From contig NZ_AUBB01000010.1 in assembly GCF_000429025.1 (NCBI RefSeq), positions 186,001 through 250,000 of the forward strand: a stretch of 64,000 nt of DNA, given 5' to 3'. Source of the DNA: Actinospineispora spinosispora DSM 44797. GTDB lineage: Bacteria; Actinomycetota; Actinomycetes; Mycobacteriales; Pseudonocardiaceae. Position 1 is the stretch's first letter; each line of letters starts with the position of its first letter. Under the pieces are notes generated by a model. It was not told where the DNA came from. It saw only the letters and a list, made by a program, of their open reading frames with translations, and ran no database searches. A program made the translations under genes and the position numbers. Below, piece by piece: positions 27,421 through 36,902 of the stretch.

Positions 27421-28512
27421 ATGACACGGGACACGGGCTGGAGCGACGCGGTGCTCACCGCGCTGGCACCGGCGATCTGGGGCACGACGTACCTGATCAC
27501 CTCGACCATGCTGCCGCCGGACCGGCCGATGCTCGCGGCGCTGCTCCGGGCGCTGCCGGCCGGGCTGGTGTTGCTGCTGGTCACCCGGAGCCTGCCGCGC
27601 GGCTCCTGGTGGTGGCGTTCGGCGCTGCTCGGCATGCTCAACTTCGGCGCGTTCTTCCCGCTGCTGTTCTACGCCGCCTACACACTTCCCGGCGGGGTGG
27701 CCGCCACCGTCGGCGCGGTGCAGCCGTTGTTCGTCGCTGGCCTGTCGGTGCTGGTGCTGAAGATCCGCACACCGCGTCCGCAGCTGCTCGCCGCTGTGGC
27801 CGGGGTGATCGGGGTGGCGTTGCTCACCCTCACCGCCGCCGCGAAGCTCGACGTTCTCGGCCTGCTGGCGATGCTCGTCGCCACCACGCTGATCGGCAGC
27901 GCGATCGTGCTGGGCAAACGGTGGGGCAGCCCGGTCCGGCCGCTGACCATGGCGGGCTGGCAGCTCACCGCCGGCGGGGTCGCCCTGATCCCGCTGACGT
28001 TCGCCCTCGAAGGCCTGCCCGGCTCACTCAGCGTCACGAACGTCCTCGGCTTCGGCTACCTGACCGTCATCGGCGGTGCGCTCAGCTACGCGCTGTGGTT
28101 CCGAGGCATCGAGCGGCTCACCACGACCTCGGTGTCGCTGCTGAGCCTCGGCAGCCCGGTCGTGGCGACCGTCATCGGGTTCCTGGTGCTCGGCCAGGCA
28201 CTGACGACGTGGCAGCTCGTCGGCTTCGCCATGGCACTGGGCGCGCTGGTGGCCGGACAGCTCGCCGGCCGCCGCGCCTCACAGGTGCAGCATCATGCGG
28301 GCGTTACCCAGGGTGTTCGGACGGACGTAGGCCAGGTCCAGGAACTCCGCGACACCGGCGTCGTAGGAACGACGCATCTGTTCGTAGATCTCGGGCGCGA
28401 CGGGCGTCCCGTCGATCTCGACGAAACCGTGCCTGCCGAAGAAGTCCCGCTCGAACGTGAGGACGAACACACGCTTGATCCCCAGCTCGCGGGCGGTGCG
28501 AAGCAGGGCTGA
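27421..28512 (+). CDS. EamA/DMT family transporter with an antisense-overlapping C-terminal extension
   Basis: Ten hydrophobic helices in two EamA repeats are visible (first from TALAPAIWGTTYLITSTML, second from VLGKRWG and MAGWQLTAGGVAL). This is the drug/metabolite exporter layout. The membrane part ends near residue 285 (GQLAGRRAS), the usual end of the family. No stop codon follows, and the frame runs 78 more residues, mostly polar (DLGRDGRPVDLDETVPAEE), on the opposite strand of argA. So 234 nt code both ways, unless translation is ended in some other way. Control is probably by the divergent MarR protein. Confidence 0.88.
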   Translation: MTRDTGWSDAVLTALAPAIWGTTYLITSTMLPPDRPMLAALLRALPAGLVLLLVTRSLPRGSWWWRSALLGMLNFGAFFPLLFYAAYTLPGGVAATVGAVQPLFVAGLSVLVLKIRTPRPQLLAAVAGVIGVALLTLTAAAKLDVLGLLAMLVATTLIGSAIVLGKRWGSPVRPLTMAGWQLTAGGVALIPLTFALEGLPGSLSVTNVLGFGYLTVIGGALSYALWFRGIERLTTTSVSLLSLGSPVVATVIGFLVLGQALTTWQLVGFAMALGALVAGQLAGRRASQVQHHAGVTQGVRTDVGQVQELRDTGVVGTTHLFVDLGRDGRPVDLDETVPAEEVPLEREDEHTLDPQLAGGAKQG

Positions 28513-28776
28513 GACCAGTGCGTGGCCCAGGCCCTTGCCGCTCAGCTCCGGGTCCACCGCGATCGTGCGAATCTCCGCGAGGTCCTGCCACAGCACGTGC
28601 AGCGCGCCGCAGCCGACGATGCGCCCGTCCTGCTCGACGACCCAGAACTCCTGCACGTCCTCGTACAGCGTGATCATGTCCTTGGCCAGCAGAACCCTGC
28701 CGGCATAGCGGTCGACCAACGCCTTGATCCCGGCCACGTCATCGGTTCTTGCTCGCCGCGCGTCGATCCCACCCAC
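28279..28776 (-). CDS. argA: Amino-acid N-acetyltransferase (short NAGS type)
   Basis: This is a compact 165-residue GNAT protein with EIRTIAVDPELSGKGLGHAL, FERDFFGRHGFVEIDG and RRSYDAGVAEFLDL at the C-terminus, a pattern typical of the M. tuberculosis Rv2747 group. Those enzymes acetylate glutamate (glutamine also serves) to start arginine synthesis without the kinase-like domain of classical NAGS. In mycobacteria this gene also lies beside ftsK, which supports the call. Its last 234 bases are overlapped by the extended frame of the EamA gene on the other strand. The ATG start gives family length. Confidence 0.9.
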   Translation of the reverse strand: MGGIDARRARTDDVAGIKALVDRYAGRVLLAKDMITLYEDVQEFWVVEQDGRIVGCGALHVLWQDLAEIRTIAVDPELSGKGLGHALVSALLRTARELGIKRVFVLTFERDFFGRHGFVEIDGTPVAPEIYEQMRRSYDAGVAEFLDLAYVRPNTLGNARMMLHL

Positions 28777-28876
28777 GTCGGCACATTAGCGCCCCGCCCC
28801 TGAGCTCTCACATGGAGTTCCGGCGCGGGGCGCTGCTGTGGTCCAGTCGTATTCGGCGCCGGATACCCTGGACACC

Positions 28877-30337
28877 GTGCCAGAGACGCCGAGCGGAACC
28901 ACCATGCAGAGAGCGGCCCTGGTGACCCTGGGATGCGCGCGTAACGACCTGGACTCGGAGGAGCTCGCCGGCCGGTTGTCCGCGCAGGGCTGGACCTTGG
29001 TCGACGCCGAATCCGACGGGGACCAGGCGCCTGACGTGATCGTGGTCAACACCTGCGGATTTGTCGAGCAGGCGAAGAAGGACTCGATCGACACGGTGCT
29101 CGCCGCATCGGATGCGGCGGCCAACACCGGCGCGAAGGTGGTCGCCGTCGGCTGCCTCGCCGAGCGCTACGGCGCCGAGCTCGCCGCGGGCCTGCCCGAG
29201 GCCGACGCGGTGCTCGGGTTCGACCACTACGCGACCCTGGGTGACCGGCTCGCCGACGTCGTGGCCGGCCGCACGGTCGAGTCACACACCCCGGTCGACC
29301 GGCGGACCCTGCTGCCGATCAGCCCGGTTCAGCGTCCCGCTGCCTCGACCGACGTCGCGGTGCCCGGCCACGGGTGGGTCCCGGACGTGACCAGGCGCAG
29401 GCTCGACGACCGCCCGGTGGCGCCACTGAAACTCGCCTCCGGCTGCGACCGGCGCTGCGCCTTCTGCGCGATCCCGTCCTTCCGGGGTGCGTTCGTGTCC
29501 CGGCCTGGGGCGGAGATCCTGGGCGAGGCGGCCTGGCTCGCCCAGCAGGGCGTGCGCGAGCTGGTGCTGGTCAGCGAGAACTCCACGTCCTACGGCAAGG
29601 ACCTCGGTGACCTGCGCGCGCTGGAGGCGCTGTTGCCCCAGCTTGCGGCGGTGGAAGGCATCGAGCGGGTGCGGGTGAGCTACCTGCAGCCCGCCGAGAC
29701 CCGGCCCGGGCTCGTCGAGGTGATCGCCCGTACCGAGGGTGTCGCTCCGTACTTCGACCTGTCCTTCCAGCACGCCAGCGAGAAGGTCCTGCGCCGCATG
29801 CGCCGGTTCGGCTCGGTGGACTCGTTCCTGGACCTGTGCGCCCGGATCCGCGCGCTGGCCCCGGAGGCCGGCATCCGCAGCAACGTCATCGTCGGGTTCC
29901 CGGGGGAGACCGAGGAGGACATCGCCGATCTCGAACGCTTCCTCACCGAGGCGCGCCTGGACGCGGTCGGCGTCTTCGGCTACTCCGACGAAGAGGGCAC
30001 CGAGGCGGCCGACTACGAGGACAAGGTCGCGCCCGAGGTGATCCAGGAGCGGGTCGCGCGGATCTCGACGCTCGCGGACGAGCTGACCAACCAGCGCGCC
30101 GAGGACCGGATCGGTACCACCGTCCGGGTGCTCGTCGAAGAGGTGGCCGAGGGAGATGCCGAGGACGCCGATGACGATGAGCCGATCGGGGTAGGACGCG
30201 CCGCGCACCAGGCGCCGGATGTCGACGGCGAGTGCATACTCACCGGTGGCGGTTGGACTCCGGGCGAGTTCTTCGACGCCGTCGTGACCGACACGGAGGG
30301 CGTCGACCTCGTGGTGGCCAGGGTAGGGGCGCAATGA
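28877..30337 (+). CDS. rimO: Ribosomal protein uS12 methylthiotransferase
   Basis: An N-terminal UPF0004 domain ([37 protein letters not shown]) precedes the radical-SAM cluster [11 protein letters not shown] (CxxxCxxC) and a C-terminal TRAM domain. This is the RimO plan: beta-methylthiolation of a conserved Asp of S12 using two Fe-S clusters. The GTG gives 486 residues; an ATG at 28904 is an alternative nine codons in. There is an acidic insert ([12 protein letters not shown]) in the TRAM region. Its stop overlaps the pgsA ATG (ATGA), so the pair is coupled. Confidence 0.95.
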   Translation: MPETPSGTTMQRAALVTLGCARNDLDSEELAGRLSAQGWTLVDAESDGDQAPDVIVVNTCGFVEQAKKDSIDTVLAASDAAANTGAKVVAVGCLAERYGAELAAGLPEADAVLGFDHYATLGDRLADVVAGRTVESHTPVDRRTLLPISPVQRPAASTDVAVPGHGWVPDVTRRRLDDRPVAPLKLASGCDRRCAFCAIPSFRGAFVSRPGAEILGEAAWLAQQGVRELVLVSENSTSYGKDLGDLRALEALLPQLAAVEGIERVRVSYLQPAETRPGLVEVIARTEGVAPYFDLSFQHASEKVLRRMRRFGSVDSFLDLCARIRALAPEAGIRSNVIVGFPGETEEDIADLERFLTEARLDAVGVFGYSDEEGTEAADYEDKVAPEVIQERVARISTLADELTNQRAEDRIGTTVRVLVEEVAEGDAEDADDDEPIGVGRAAHQAPDVDGECILTGGGWTPGEFFDAVVTDTEGVDLVVARVGAQ

Positions 30338-30948
30338 CGACTGACCAGGGCGCGTCCGAGGCGCCCTTACTCAACGTGGCGAACATGTTGACGCTGCTGC
30401 GGCTGGCGTTGGTCCCGGTGTTCGTCGCGTTGTTCATGGTCGGTGACGGCCATCGAACGGACTGGCGACTCGGTGCCGCCGCGGTGTTCGCGATCGCGGC
30501 GTTGACCGATCGTTTCGACGGCGACATCGCTCGTCGCCGAGGGCTGGTCACCAAATTCGGGATGATCGCCGACCCGATCGCCGACAAGACGCTCATGGGC
30601 GGCGCGCTGATCTGCCTCAGTCTGCTGGGTGATCTCTCCTGGTGGGTGACGATCGTGATCGCCGTTCGTGAGCTGGGGGTCACCCTGCTGCGCTTCTGGG
30701 TGCTGCGCCACGGCGTGATCGCCGCGAGCCGGGGCGGCAAGGCGAAGACATTGGTGCAGACGCTCGCGATCGGTGCGTACGTGCTGCCGCTCACGGCGCT
30801 GCTGCCAGCGCCGATGATCGTCGAGTCGACCCGCTGGTGGCTCATGGCCATCGCGGTCGCGCTCACCGTCGTGACCGGCTTCGACTACGTGTTGCGGGCG
30901 GTGCGGCTGCGCGCTCAGGGGCTTGCCGCTGCGCGTGCGGTCACCTGA
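30334..30948 (+). CDS. pgsA: CDP-alcohol phosphatidyltransferase (PgsA family)
   Basis: The signature DGx2ARx8Gx3Dx3D reads [23 protein letters not shown] near residue 65, with an extra Asp before it (TDRFDG), and five or six membrane segments surround it. The enzyme condenses CDP-diacylglycerol with an alcohol. The RimO-linked position and [20 protein letters not shown] start fit CDP-DAG-glycerol-3-phosphate 3-phosphatidyltransferase, the first step to phosphatidylglycerol and cardiolipin. Mycobacterial PgsA3 lies in the same place. It overlaps rimO by four bases. clgR follows after 128 nt, in which I find no clear promoter motif. Confidence 0.9.
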   Translation: MTTDQGASEAPLLNVANMLTLLRLALVPVFVALFMVGDGHRTDWRLGAAAVFAIAALTDRFDGDIARRRGLVTKFGMIADPIADKTLMGGALICLSLLGDLSWWVTIVIAVRELGVTLLRFWVLRHGVIAASRGGKAKTLVQTLAIGAYVLPLTALLPAPMIVESTRWWLMAIAVALTVVTGFDYVLRAVRLRAQGLAAARAVT

Positions 30949-31076
30949 AACACCGTGCGTTCGCCGTGGGCGGACAGGTACGCAGGGGTCGCGCCCGCCG
31001 AAGTCGGCAAAGAATCGGTAACGTGGCAGCACTGGATCGACACGCTCGCCGACGCGGGCAAAGGAGGTTGGAGCCG

Positions 31077-31430
31077 ATGACCCTGCTGCTGCGTGAGGCC
31101 ATCGGCGGCACCCTGCGTCGTGCGCGTACCGATCGTCGCCGCACATTGCGTGAGGTGTCGCATCAGGCACGGGTGAGCCTCGGCTACCTGTCCGAGGTGG
31201 AGCGGGGCCGCAAGGAGGCGTCCAGCGAGCTGCTGGCCTCGATCTGCGAGGCGCTGGACTTCCCACTGTCCGACCTGCTGGTCGAGGTCGCCGCCGTCAT
31301 GCGTCCGATGCCTGAGGAGCTGCTGCAGCCGCTGGTCCCGATCGGTACCCGGCACACGGATCTGCGCCGTGCCACGGCCGGTCAGAGCGCCGGCGGGCCC
31401 GGCACCACGTTGGTCAGCGTCGCCGCCTGA
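31077..31430 (+). CDS. clgR: ClgR transcriptional regulator
   Basis: An XRE helix-turn-helix fills the N-terminal 75 residues ([20 protein letters not shown]) with [19 protein letters not shown], a near-diagnostic stretch of ClgR. ClgR activates clpP and other protease genes in actinobacteria and in mycobacteria also turns on pspA, which follows here. The ATG has AAGGAGG at 31061-31067, nine bases upstream. Length is 117 residues. The C-terminal tail ends SVAA, the kind of small hydrophobic end that ClpP systems can recognise, consistent with known ClgR turnover. The order pgsA-clgR-pspA equals that in mycobacteria. Confidence 0.94.
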   Translation: MTLLLREAIGGTLRRARTDRRRTLREVSHQARVSLGYLSEVERGRKEASSELLASICEALDFPLSDLLVEVAAVMRPMPEELLQPLVPIGTRHTDLRRATAGQSAGGPGTTLVSVAA

Positions 31431-31607
31431 GCCGTACTCCCGGCGAAGCCCGGTGTGCTCGGGGGTTACCCGGAGATCGTCGGTAGGGTTTCCCTGGGAA
31501 TGGCGGGTTCTCCTGGAAGCGGCGCCCGTCAGCTGACAACATGGTGGTGAGGGCGCCGACTGTGTCGGTCCCCACCCACACGGCTCGATAACAAGCAGGC
31601 GGAGGCT

Positions 31608-32441
31608 ATGGCCAACGGATTCGCAAAGGGCTTCAAGTATCTGGGGGCGCTGTTCTCGTCCAAGGTGGACGAGTACGCGGACCCGAAGATCCAGATCCAG
31701 CAGGCCATCGAAGACGCGCAGAAGCAGCACCAGGCGCTGTCCCAGCAGGCCGCCGCGGTGATCGGTAACCAGCGCCAGCTGGAGATGAAGCTCAACCGTC
31801 AGCTCGGCGAGATCGAGCGGCTGCAGAACTCGGCGCGCCAGGCGCTGGTGCTCGCCGACCAGGCCCGCTCGCAGGGCGACGCGCAGAAGGCCCAGCAGTA
31901 CGAGCAGGCCGCGCAGGTCACCGCCACCCAGCTGGTGACGACCGAGCAGTCGATGGAGGACCTCAAGGTCCTGCACGACCAGTCGTTGGGTGCAGCCGCC
32001 CAGGCGAAGCAGGCCGTCGAGCGCAACTCGATGATGCTGCAGCAGAAGATCGCCGAGCGCACGAAGCTGCTCAGCCAGCTGGAGCAGGCGAAGATGCAGG
32101 AGAAGGCATCGGAGTCGCTGCAGCAGATGTCGAACCTGGCCGCGCCGGGTAACACCCCGTCGCTGGACGAGGTGCGGGACAAGATCGAGGCGCGCTACGC
32201 CAAGGCGCTCGGTTCGGCCGAGCTGGCGCAGAACTCGGTGCAGGGCCGCATGCTCGAGGTACAGCAGGCCAGCATCGACATGGCGGGTTCGTCGCGGCTG
32301 GAGGCGATCCGGGCGTCCATGGGTGGTGGCGGTGGGCAGCAGCAGTTGTCGGCCAACGCGCCGAAGGAGGTCACCTCCGGCGACCAGGCCCCCGCTGCCG
32401 GTCAGCAGACCCAGCAGGCCCAGCAGCCGAACCAGGGCTGA
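31608..32441 (+). CDS. pspA: PspA/IM30 family phage shock protein
   Basis: The product is a long alpha-helical coiled coil with [35 protein letters not shown] and repeated Gln/Ala-rich heptads. This matches PspA/IM30 and the mycobacterial 35-kDa antigen Rv2744c. Such proteins polymerise on the inner membrane under stress and can act as ESCRT-III-like remodelers. It has 277 residues with a Gln-rich disordered tail. AGGCGGAGG precedes the ATG. The 177-nt leader after clgR shows no motif I can name; ClgR control is expected from family knowledge. The last 71 bases are overlapped by the convergent nei gene. Confidence 0.94.
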   Translation: MANGFAKGFKYLGALFSSKVDEYADPKIQIQQAIEDAQKQHQALSQQAAAVIGNQRQLEMKLNRQLGEIERLQNSARQALVLADQARSQGDAQKAQQYEQAAQVTATQLVTTEQSMEDLKVLHDQSLGAAAQAKQAVERNSMMLQQKIAERTKLLSQLEQAKMQEKASESLQQMSNLAAPGNTPSLDEVRDKIEARYAKALGSAELAQNSVQGRMLEVQQASIDMAGSSRLEAIRASMGGGGGQQQLSANAPKEVTSGDQAPAAGQQTQQAQQPNQG

Positions 32442-33246
32442 GCGTGTTCGGAACCGGACCGGGTTGACAGCGCGGGCACCAGTACGCCGAGCGGGCGTAC
32501 ACGCCGTCGCCCTGTTCCCCGGTCCGGATTCGGGTCCCGCACCGTCGGCAGCGTTGGCCGCCGCGCAGGTACACCCAGTGTTCACGGCCCCGGCCGAGCT
32601 CACCGGTGGTGGACTGCTGGGGCCGGTCGGCGTTGCGCAGCAGGAGGCGCCGGGCCAGCGCGATCGCCTTGCCGGGGTCGGGCAGCTCACCGACCGGGGT
32701 CCACGGCGACACGCCGAGCAGGAAACACACCTCGGCCTTGTACAGGTTGCCGACGCCGGCCACGGTGCGCTGGTCCAGCAGCGCGAGGCCGATCTCGGTT
32801 TCGGGAGCCCGGGTCAGCCGCTCGAGCGCCTCGGCGGCGGAGTGATCCGACCAGTCCGGGTCGAGCAGGTCCGGTCCGAGGTGGCCGACCAACCGGTGTT
32901 CGTCACCGGTCGGCAGCAGTTCGAGATCGTGCAGCAGGAATCCGACGGCCAGCCGGTCGTCGGTGGTCAGGACGGCTCTGGCCTGGTGCGCGGGGCGCTG
33001 CCACCGGTCGCCCGGCCGGTACAGGTGCCAGCTTCCGTCCATGCGCAGATGGCTGTGCAGACTGATGCCGGTGTCGAATCGGGTGAACAGGTGCTTGCCG
33101 ACGCTGCGGACTCCGAGGACCGTCATGCCGGCGAGGTCATCGGTCGCCCAGCGAGGATGGCGCAGCTCGCCCCGGCGTAGACGATGGCCCGCCAACGCCG
33201 CATCCAGGCGGCGCGCGGTGAGATAGACGGTGTCGCCCTCGGGCAT
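32371..33246 (-). CDS. nei: Endonuclease VIII-like DNA glycosylase
   Basis: The mature N-terminus [14 protein letters not shown] carries the catalytic Pro1-Glu2 pair. A helix-two-turn-helix follows ([21 protein letters not shown]), and the C-terminal zinc finger is CRRCGTRIR with CPRCQ. This is the Nei rather than Fpg branch (EGDTV), so it probably removes oxidised pyrimidines and nicks by beta/delta-elimination. The fold ends near residue 264. The final residues run on the opposite strand of the pspA 3' end, an unusual convergent coding overlap of 71 bases. In mycobacteria Nei (Rv3297) and Lhr (Rv3296) are neighbours; here the urease block lies between them. Confidence 0.92.
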   Translation of the reverse strand: MPEGDTVYLTARRLDAALAGHRLRRGELRHPRWATDDLAGMTVLGVRSVGKHLFTRFDTGISLHSHLRMDGSWHLYRPGDRWQRPAHQARAVLTTDDRLAVGFLLHDLELLPTGDEHRLVGHLGPDLLDPDWSDHSAAEALERLTRAPETEIGLALLDQRTVAGVGNLYKAEVCFLLGVSPWTPVGELPDPGKAIALARRLLLRNADRPQQSTTGELGRGREHWVYLRGGQRCRRCGTRIRTGEQGDGVYARSAYWCPRCQPGPVPNTLSPGSAAGPAGSADRQRGPGRRR

Positions 33247-33283
33247 GGTGGAAGATCGTGCCAGTTCGAGAGAGGGAGTGCAG

Positions 33284-34471
33284 ATGGTGCGTCCAGTGGC
33301 CGGGTTCGACCGGTTGGGCGACGAGAACGCCTTCGCGGTACTGGCGCGGGCGACCGAGCTCGCCGCCCAGGGCCGTGACGTGATCAACCTGGGGATCGGG
33401 CAGCCTGATTTCCGCACTCCCGAGCACATCGTCGAGGCGGCGATCAAGGCGCTGCGGGACGGCAAGCACGGGTACACCGAAGCCACCGGCATCGCGCCGT
33501 TGCGTGAGGCCGTCGCGGCGCACGTCGCCACCCGCACCGGGGTGACGATCCCGGCCGACCGGGTGATGATCGTGCCCGGCGGCAAGGTCACGATGTTCGC
33601 CGCGATCATGATGTTCGGCGAGCCGGGCGCCGAGATCCTGTACCCCGACCCCGGGTTCCCGATCTATCGGTCGATGATCGAGTTCACCGGGGCGCGAGCG
33701 GTACCGGTGCCGATCCGGGAGGAGAACGACTTCGCGTTCTCCGCCGATGAGGTGCTGTCGCTCATCACCCCGGACACCCGGCTGGTGATTCTCAACTCGC
33801 CGGCCAACCCCACAGCGGGGGTCGCGCCGAAGTCCGAGATCAACCGATTAGTCGCCGGGCTGCTCGACCACCCGAGCGTCGCGGTGCTCTCCGACGAGAT
33901 CTACGACCGCATGGTCTACGACGACGCCGAGCACATCTCGCTGCTGAGCTACCCGGAGATCCGCAACCGGCTGATCCTGCTCAACGGCTGGTCCAAGACG
34001 TACGCGATGACCGGCTGGCGGCTGGGCTGGTCGATCTGGCCGACGACGCTGACCGAACGGTTCCGCAAGTTCGCGGTGAACGGCTGGAGCTGCGTCAACG
34101 CCCCGGCCCAGTACGCCGGCATCGCCGCACTGGAAGGCCCCCAGACGGCCGTGGACGATATGGTCGCGGCGTTCGACAAGCGGCGAAAGGTCACGGTCGC
34201 CGCGCTGAACAAGCTGCCCGGAGTGTCCTGCGTGACGCCGAAGGGCGCGTTCTACACGTTCCCGAACATCACCGAGACCGGCTGGGGTGCCAAGGCGCTG
34301 GCCTCGTCGCTGCTCGAACGGGCCGGCGTCGCGCTGATCGGCGGTCCCGACTTCGGTGAGCTGGGCGAGGGCTACCTGCGGGTGTCCTACGCGAACTCGG
34401 AGGAGAACATCGCCGCGGCGCTCGACCGGGTCGGTGAGTTCCTCACCGAACACCGGGCCGCCGCCCGCTGA
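33284..34471 (+). CDS. Pyridoxal-phosphate aminotransferase, class I/II
   Basis: It has the fold-type-I landmarks: INLGIGQPDFRTPEHI, GYTEATGIAPLREAVA, ILNSPANPTAG and NGWSKTYAMTGWRLGW, in which the Lys after Ser binds PLP. At 395 residues it is family-sized and closest by eye to archaeal/actinobacterial aspartate-type aminotransferases; the substrate is not determined. The ATG has GAGGGAG five bases upstream. It is divergent from nei with a 37-base gap and precedes ureA by only 15 bases with no terminator, so it is probably the first gene of the urease-like operon. A link between amine transfer and urea-type hydrolysis is inference. Confidence 0.9.
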   Translation: MVRPVAGFDRLGDENAFAVLARATELAAQGRDVINLGIGQPDFRTPEHIVEAAIKALRDGKHGYTEATGIAPLREAVAAHVATRTGVTIPADRVMIVPGGKVTMFAAIMMFGEPGAEILYPDPGFPIYRSMIEFTGARAVPVPIREENDFAFSADEVLSLITPDTRLVILNSPANPTAGVAPKSEINRLVAGLLDHPSVAVLSDEIYDRMVYDDAEHISLLSYPEIRNRLILLNGWSKTYAMTGWRLGWSIWPTTLTERFRKFAVNGWSCVNAPAQYAGIAALEGPQTAVDDMVAAFDKRRKVTVAALNKLPGVSCVTPKGAFYTFPNITETGWGAKALASSLLERAGVALIGGPDFGELGEGYLRVSYANSEENIAAALDRVGEFLTEHRAAAR

Positions 34472-34486
34472 GAGGTAGGGGAGCCG

Positions 34487-34789
34487 ATGAAACTGTCACC
34501 ACGTGACCAGGACCGACTGACGATCTTCACGATCGCGGAGCTGGCCCGGAAGCGCCGAGCCAGGGGCCATCGGCTCTCCCACCCCGAGGCGGTCGGCTAC
34601 ATCTGCGACGAGATGCACGAGGCGGCACGTGACGGGCTGTCCTACGAGCAGGTCGTCGACCACGGCTGCAGCTGTCTGACCAGGGACGACGTGATGGAGG
34701 GGGTGGCCGAGATGATCCCGCTGCTGCATCTCGAGGTCATGTTCGCCGACGGGACCAAGCTCGTCGCGCTGCGGAACCCGGTCCGATGA
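34487..34789 (+). CDS. ureA: Urease gamma subunit
   Basis: The 100-residue protein has the gamma landmarks KLSPRDQDRLTIFTIAELAR, SHPEAVGYICD and LTRDDVMEGVAEMIP. Gamma packs around the alpha core and does not bind nickel. Divergence from textbook UreA is modest but visible (ICDEMHEAARDGLSYEQV). Its stop overlaps the ureB ATG by four bases (ATGA), so the subunits are made in step. The ribosome site is AGGTAGGGGAG. No ureDEFG genes lie within the window on either side. Confidence 0.93.
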   Translation: MKLSPRDQDRLTIFTIAELARKRRARGHRLSHPEAVGYICDEMHEAARDGLSYEQVVDHGCSCLTRDDVMEGVAEMIPLLHLEVMFADGTKLVALRNPVR

Positions 34790-35217
34790 GCGCGCGGCAG
34801 GTACGACTCAGCCCCGTCGACGGCTATCCCGGTCGGGTGACCGTCGGCTGCGAGCCGGTGACCCCGGATCTAGCGGGCCGTGACACCGCCCGGATCCGGG
34901 TGCACAACCACTCGGAGTGGCCGGTGGTGATCACCTCGCACTTCCACTTCTTCGAGGCGAACCGCTACCTGGAGTTCGACCGCTCTGCGGCCTTCGGCAT
35001 GCACCTCGACCTGCCCGCCGGCGAGTCGGTGCGGTTCGACCCGGGTGGCGAGGCCGAGGTCGACCTCATCGCCTACGCGGGCGAGCGGGCGGTGTACGGC
35101 TTCAACGGGCTGTGCAACGCCACGTTGTCCGAGCCGGGGAAGTTCGAACAGCATCGGGACGCCGCACTGGCCCGGCTGCGGGCGGCAGGCTTCCGTGACA
35201 GTGGGGAGGCGCGCTGA
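34786..35217 (+). CDS. ureB: Urease beta subunit
   Basis: The beta signature HFHFFEANRYLEFDR (textbook HYHFFEVN) and FGMHLDLPAGESVRFDPG are present. It is longer than typical beta chains at the C-terminus (GKFEQHRDAALARLRAAGF) and the N-terminal IPGE motif is replaced by SPVDGYPGRV, so the interface has drifted. It overlaps both neighbours: ATGA with ureA, and one base with ureC. Its role is structural, closing the active-site flap of alpha. The family is certain; activity as a urease is not. Confidence 0.9.
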   Translation: MSARQVRLSPVDGYPGRVTVGCEPVTPDLAGRDTARIRVHNHSEWPVVITSHFHFFEANRYLEFDRSAAFGMHLDLPAGESVRFDPGGEAEVDLIAYAGERAVYGFNGLCNATLSEPGKFEQHRDAALARLRAAGFRDSGEAR

Positions 35218-36899
35218 TGCCACGTCCGATCGACCGTTCCACGTACAACACGCTGTACGGCCCGACCGTCGGCGACCGCATCCAGCTCGCCGACACCAAC
35301 CTGGTCGTCGAGGTGGAGAAGGACCACACCCACCACGGCGACGAGCCGCTGTGGGGTTTCGGCAAGACGATCCGCGACAGCATGACCATGTCCAGCCACC
35401 GTGACCAGGACAGCGCGCTGGACCTGATCATCGCCAACGTCGTGGTGATGGACCCGCAGCTGGGCGTCATCAAGACCAACATCGGGATCAAGGAAGGCCG
35501 CATCGTCGGCCTCGGCGCGGCGGGCAACCCCGACGTCACCGACGGCATCGACCTGGTTGCGGGCGCGAACACCGGCTGGATCATGGGCGAGGGGATGATC
35601 GCCACCGCCGGCATCATCGACCCGCACGTGCACCTCGCCACGACGAGCCTGATCCCGGCCGCGCTGTCCGCCGGCACCACGACGGTCGTCGGCATGGGCT
35701 ACGGCCACGTCTCCGACCTCGGCGTCAACCCCGAGTACCACTTCCACCGGATGATGGAGGCCTGGGAGGGCTACCCGATGAACGTCGCGCTGCTCGGGCG
35801 CGGCAGTGCGTCGGACCGGCCGGCGCTGGAACGCAACATGGAGATGGGCTCCGCCGGGCTGAAAATCCACGAGGACTCGGCCAGCTTCACCTCGGTCATC
35901 GACAACGCGTTGACCATCGCCGACGAGTACGACATCCCGGTGTGCATCCACACCGACTCCAACCAGGAGGGTGGCGAGCTCGAGGACACCCTCTCGGCGA
36001 TCAACGGCCGGACCATCCACGCGTACCACATCGAGGGACTGGGCGGCGGCCATCCGAACGTCCTGGAGCTGGCCGGGGTGCCGCACGTGCTGGGCTCGTC
36101 GACCACGCCGACCATCCCGTACACGACGAACACCTACGTCGAGTACCCCGAGATGAAGATGGCCGTGCACCGCATGCACGCCTCCCTCGAGGAGGACATG
36201 GCCGGGCTGAACTGGCGGGCGCGGGGCGGTACGGTCGCCGCCGAGAGCGTCCTGCACGACCTCGGCGCGATCGCGATGATGTCCTCGGACTCCCAGGGCA
36301 TGGGCCGCATCGGAGAGGTGTCGATCCGGACCTGGCAGCTCGCGCACCGGATGAAAGAGGTGTACGGCGCCGACGGGCCGAACGACAACGAGCGGGTCCT
36401 GCGCTACCTGGCGAAGCTGACCATCAACGCGGCGATCGCGCAGGGCATGGCACACGAGATCGGGTCGCTGGCCAAGGGCAAGCTCGCCGACATCGTCCTG
36501 TGGCGCCCGGAGTTCTTCGGGGTCAAGCCGCAGCTCGTGGTCAAGAGCGGGTTCGTCGTGTGGGGCCCGGTCGGCGGTGGCAACGACAGCACCCGGCTCG
36601 GCCAGCCGCAGATCTACCGGCCGATGTTCGGCTCCTACGGCGCGGCGCCCGCGTCACTCGGCGTGGCGTTCGTCGGTCAGGCCGCGATCGACGCCGGCCT
36701 GGCGGGCAAGTTGAAGCTACGCCGCAGGCTGTCGGCGGTGCGGAACTCCCGAAACCTCACGAAGGCCGACTTCGTCCGCAACACGGCGTCCCCCTCGGTC
36801 CGGGTCTCCCCGGACTCCCTGGACGTCACGATCAACGGCCGCCCCGTGGACCTCCCGCCCGCCGAGGTCCTCCCCCTGACGAACCGCTACTTCCTCTAG
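35217..36899 (+). CDS. ureC: Urease alpha subunit, atypical
   Basis: All nickel ligands known from Klebsiella urease have counterparts: H137 and H139 (DPHVHL), carbamylated K216 with H218 (GLKIHED), H245 (IHTDS), H271 (YHIEG) and D358 (MMSSDSQ). Catalytic H318 and R334 are also kept. The mobile flap is changed: Cys319 is Val (V317) and the next His is Arg (AVHRMH instead of VCHHL). The chain has 560 residues, near the usual 567-570. The operon ends here without ureE, F, G or D. The ligand set argues for a metal hydrolase; the substrate and metal loading are open, and urea is only the default. Confidence 0.88.
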   Translation: MPRPIDRSTYNTLYGPTVGDRIQLADTNLVVEVEKDHTHHGDEPLWGFGKTIRDSMTMSSHRDQDSALDLIIANVVVMDPQLGVIKTNIGIKEGRIVGLGAAGNPDVTDGIDLVAGANTGWIMGEGMIATAGIIDPHVHLATTSLIPAALSAGTTTVVGMGYGHVSDLGVNPEYHFHRMMEAWEGYPMNVALLGRGSASDRPALERNMEMGSAGLKIHEDSASFTSVIDNALTIADEYDIPVCIHTDSNQEGGELEDTLSAINGRTIHAYHIEGLGGGHPNVLELAGVPHVLGSSTTPTIPYTTNTYVEYPEMKMAVHRMHASLEEDMAGLNWRARGGTVAAESVLHDLGAIAMMSSDSQGMGRIGEVSIRTWQLAHRMKEVYGADGPNDNERVLRYLAKLTINAAIAQGMAHEIGSLAKGKLADIVLWRPEFFGVKPQLVVKSGFVVWGPVGGGNDSTRLGQPQIYRPMFGSYGAAPASLGVAFVGQAAIDAGLAGKLKLRRRLSAVRNSRNLTKADFVRNTASPSVRVSPDSLDVTINGRPVDLPPAEVLPLTNRYFL

Positions 36900-36902
36900 C
36901 GC

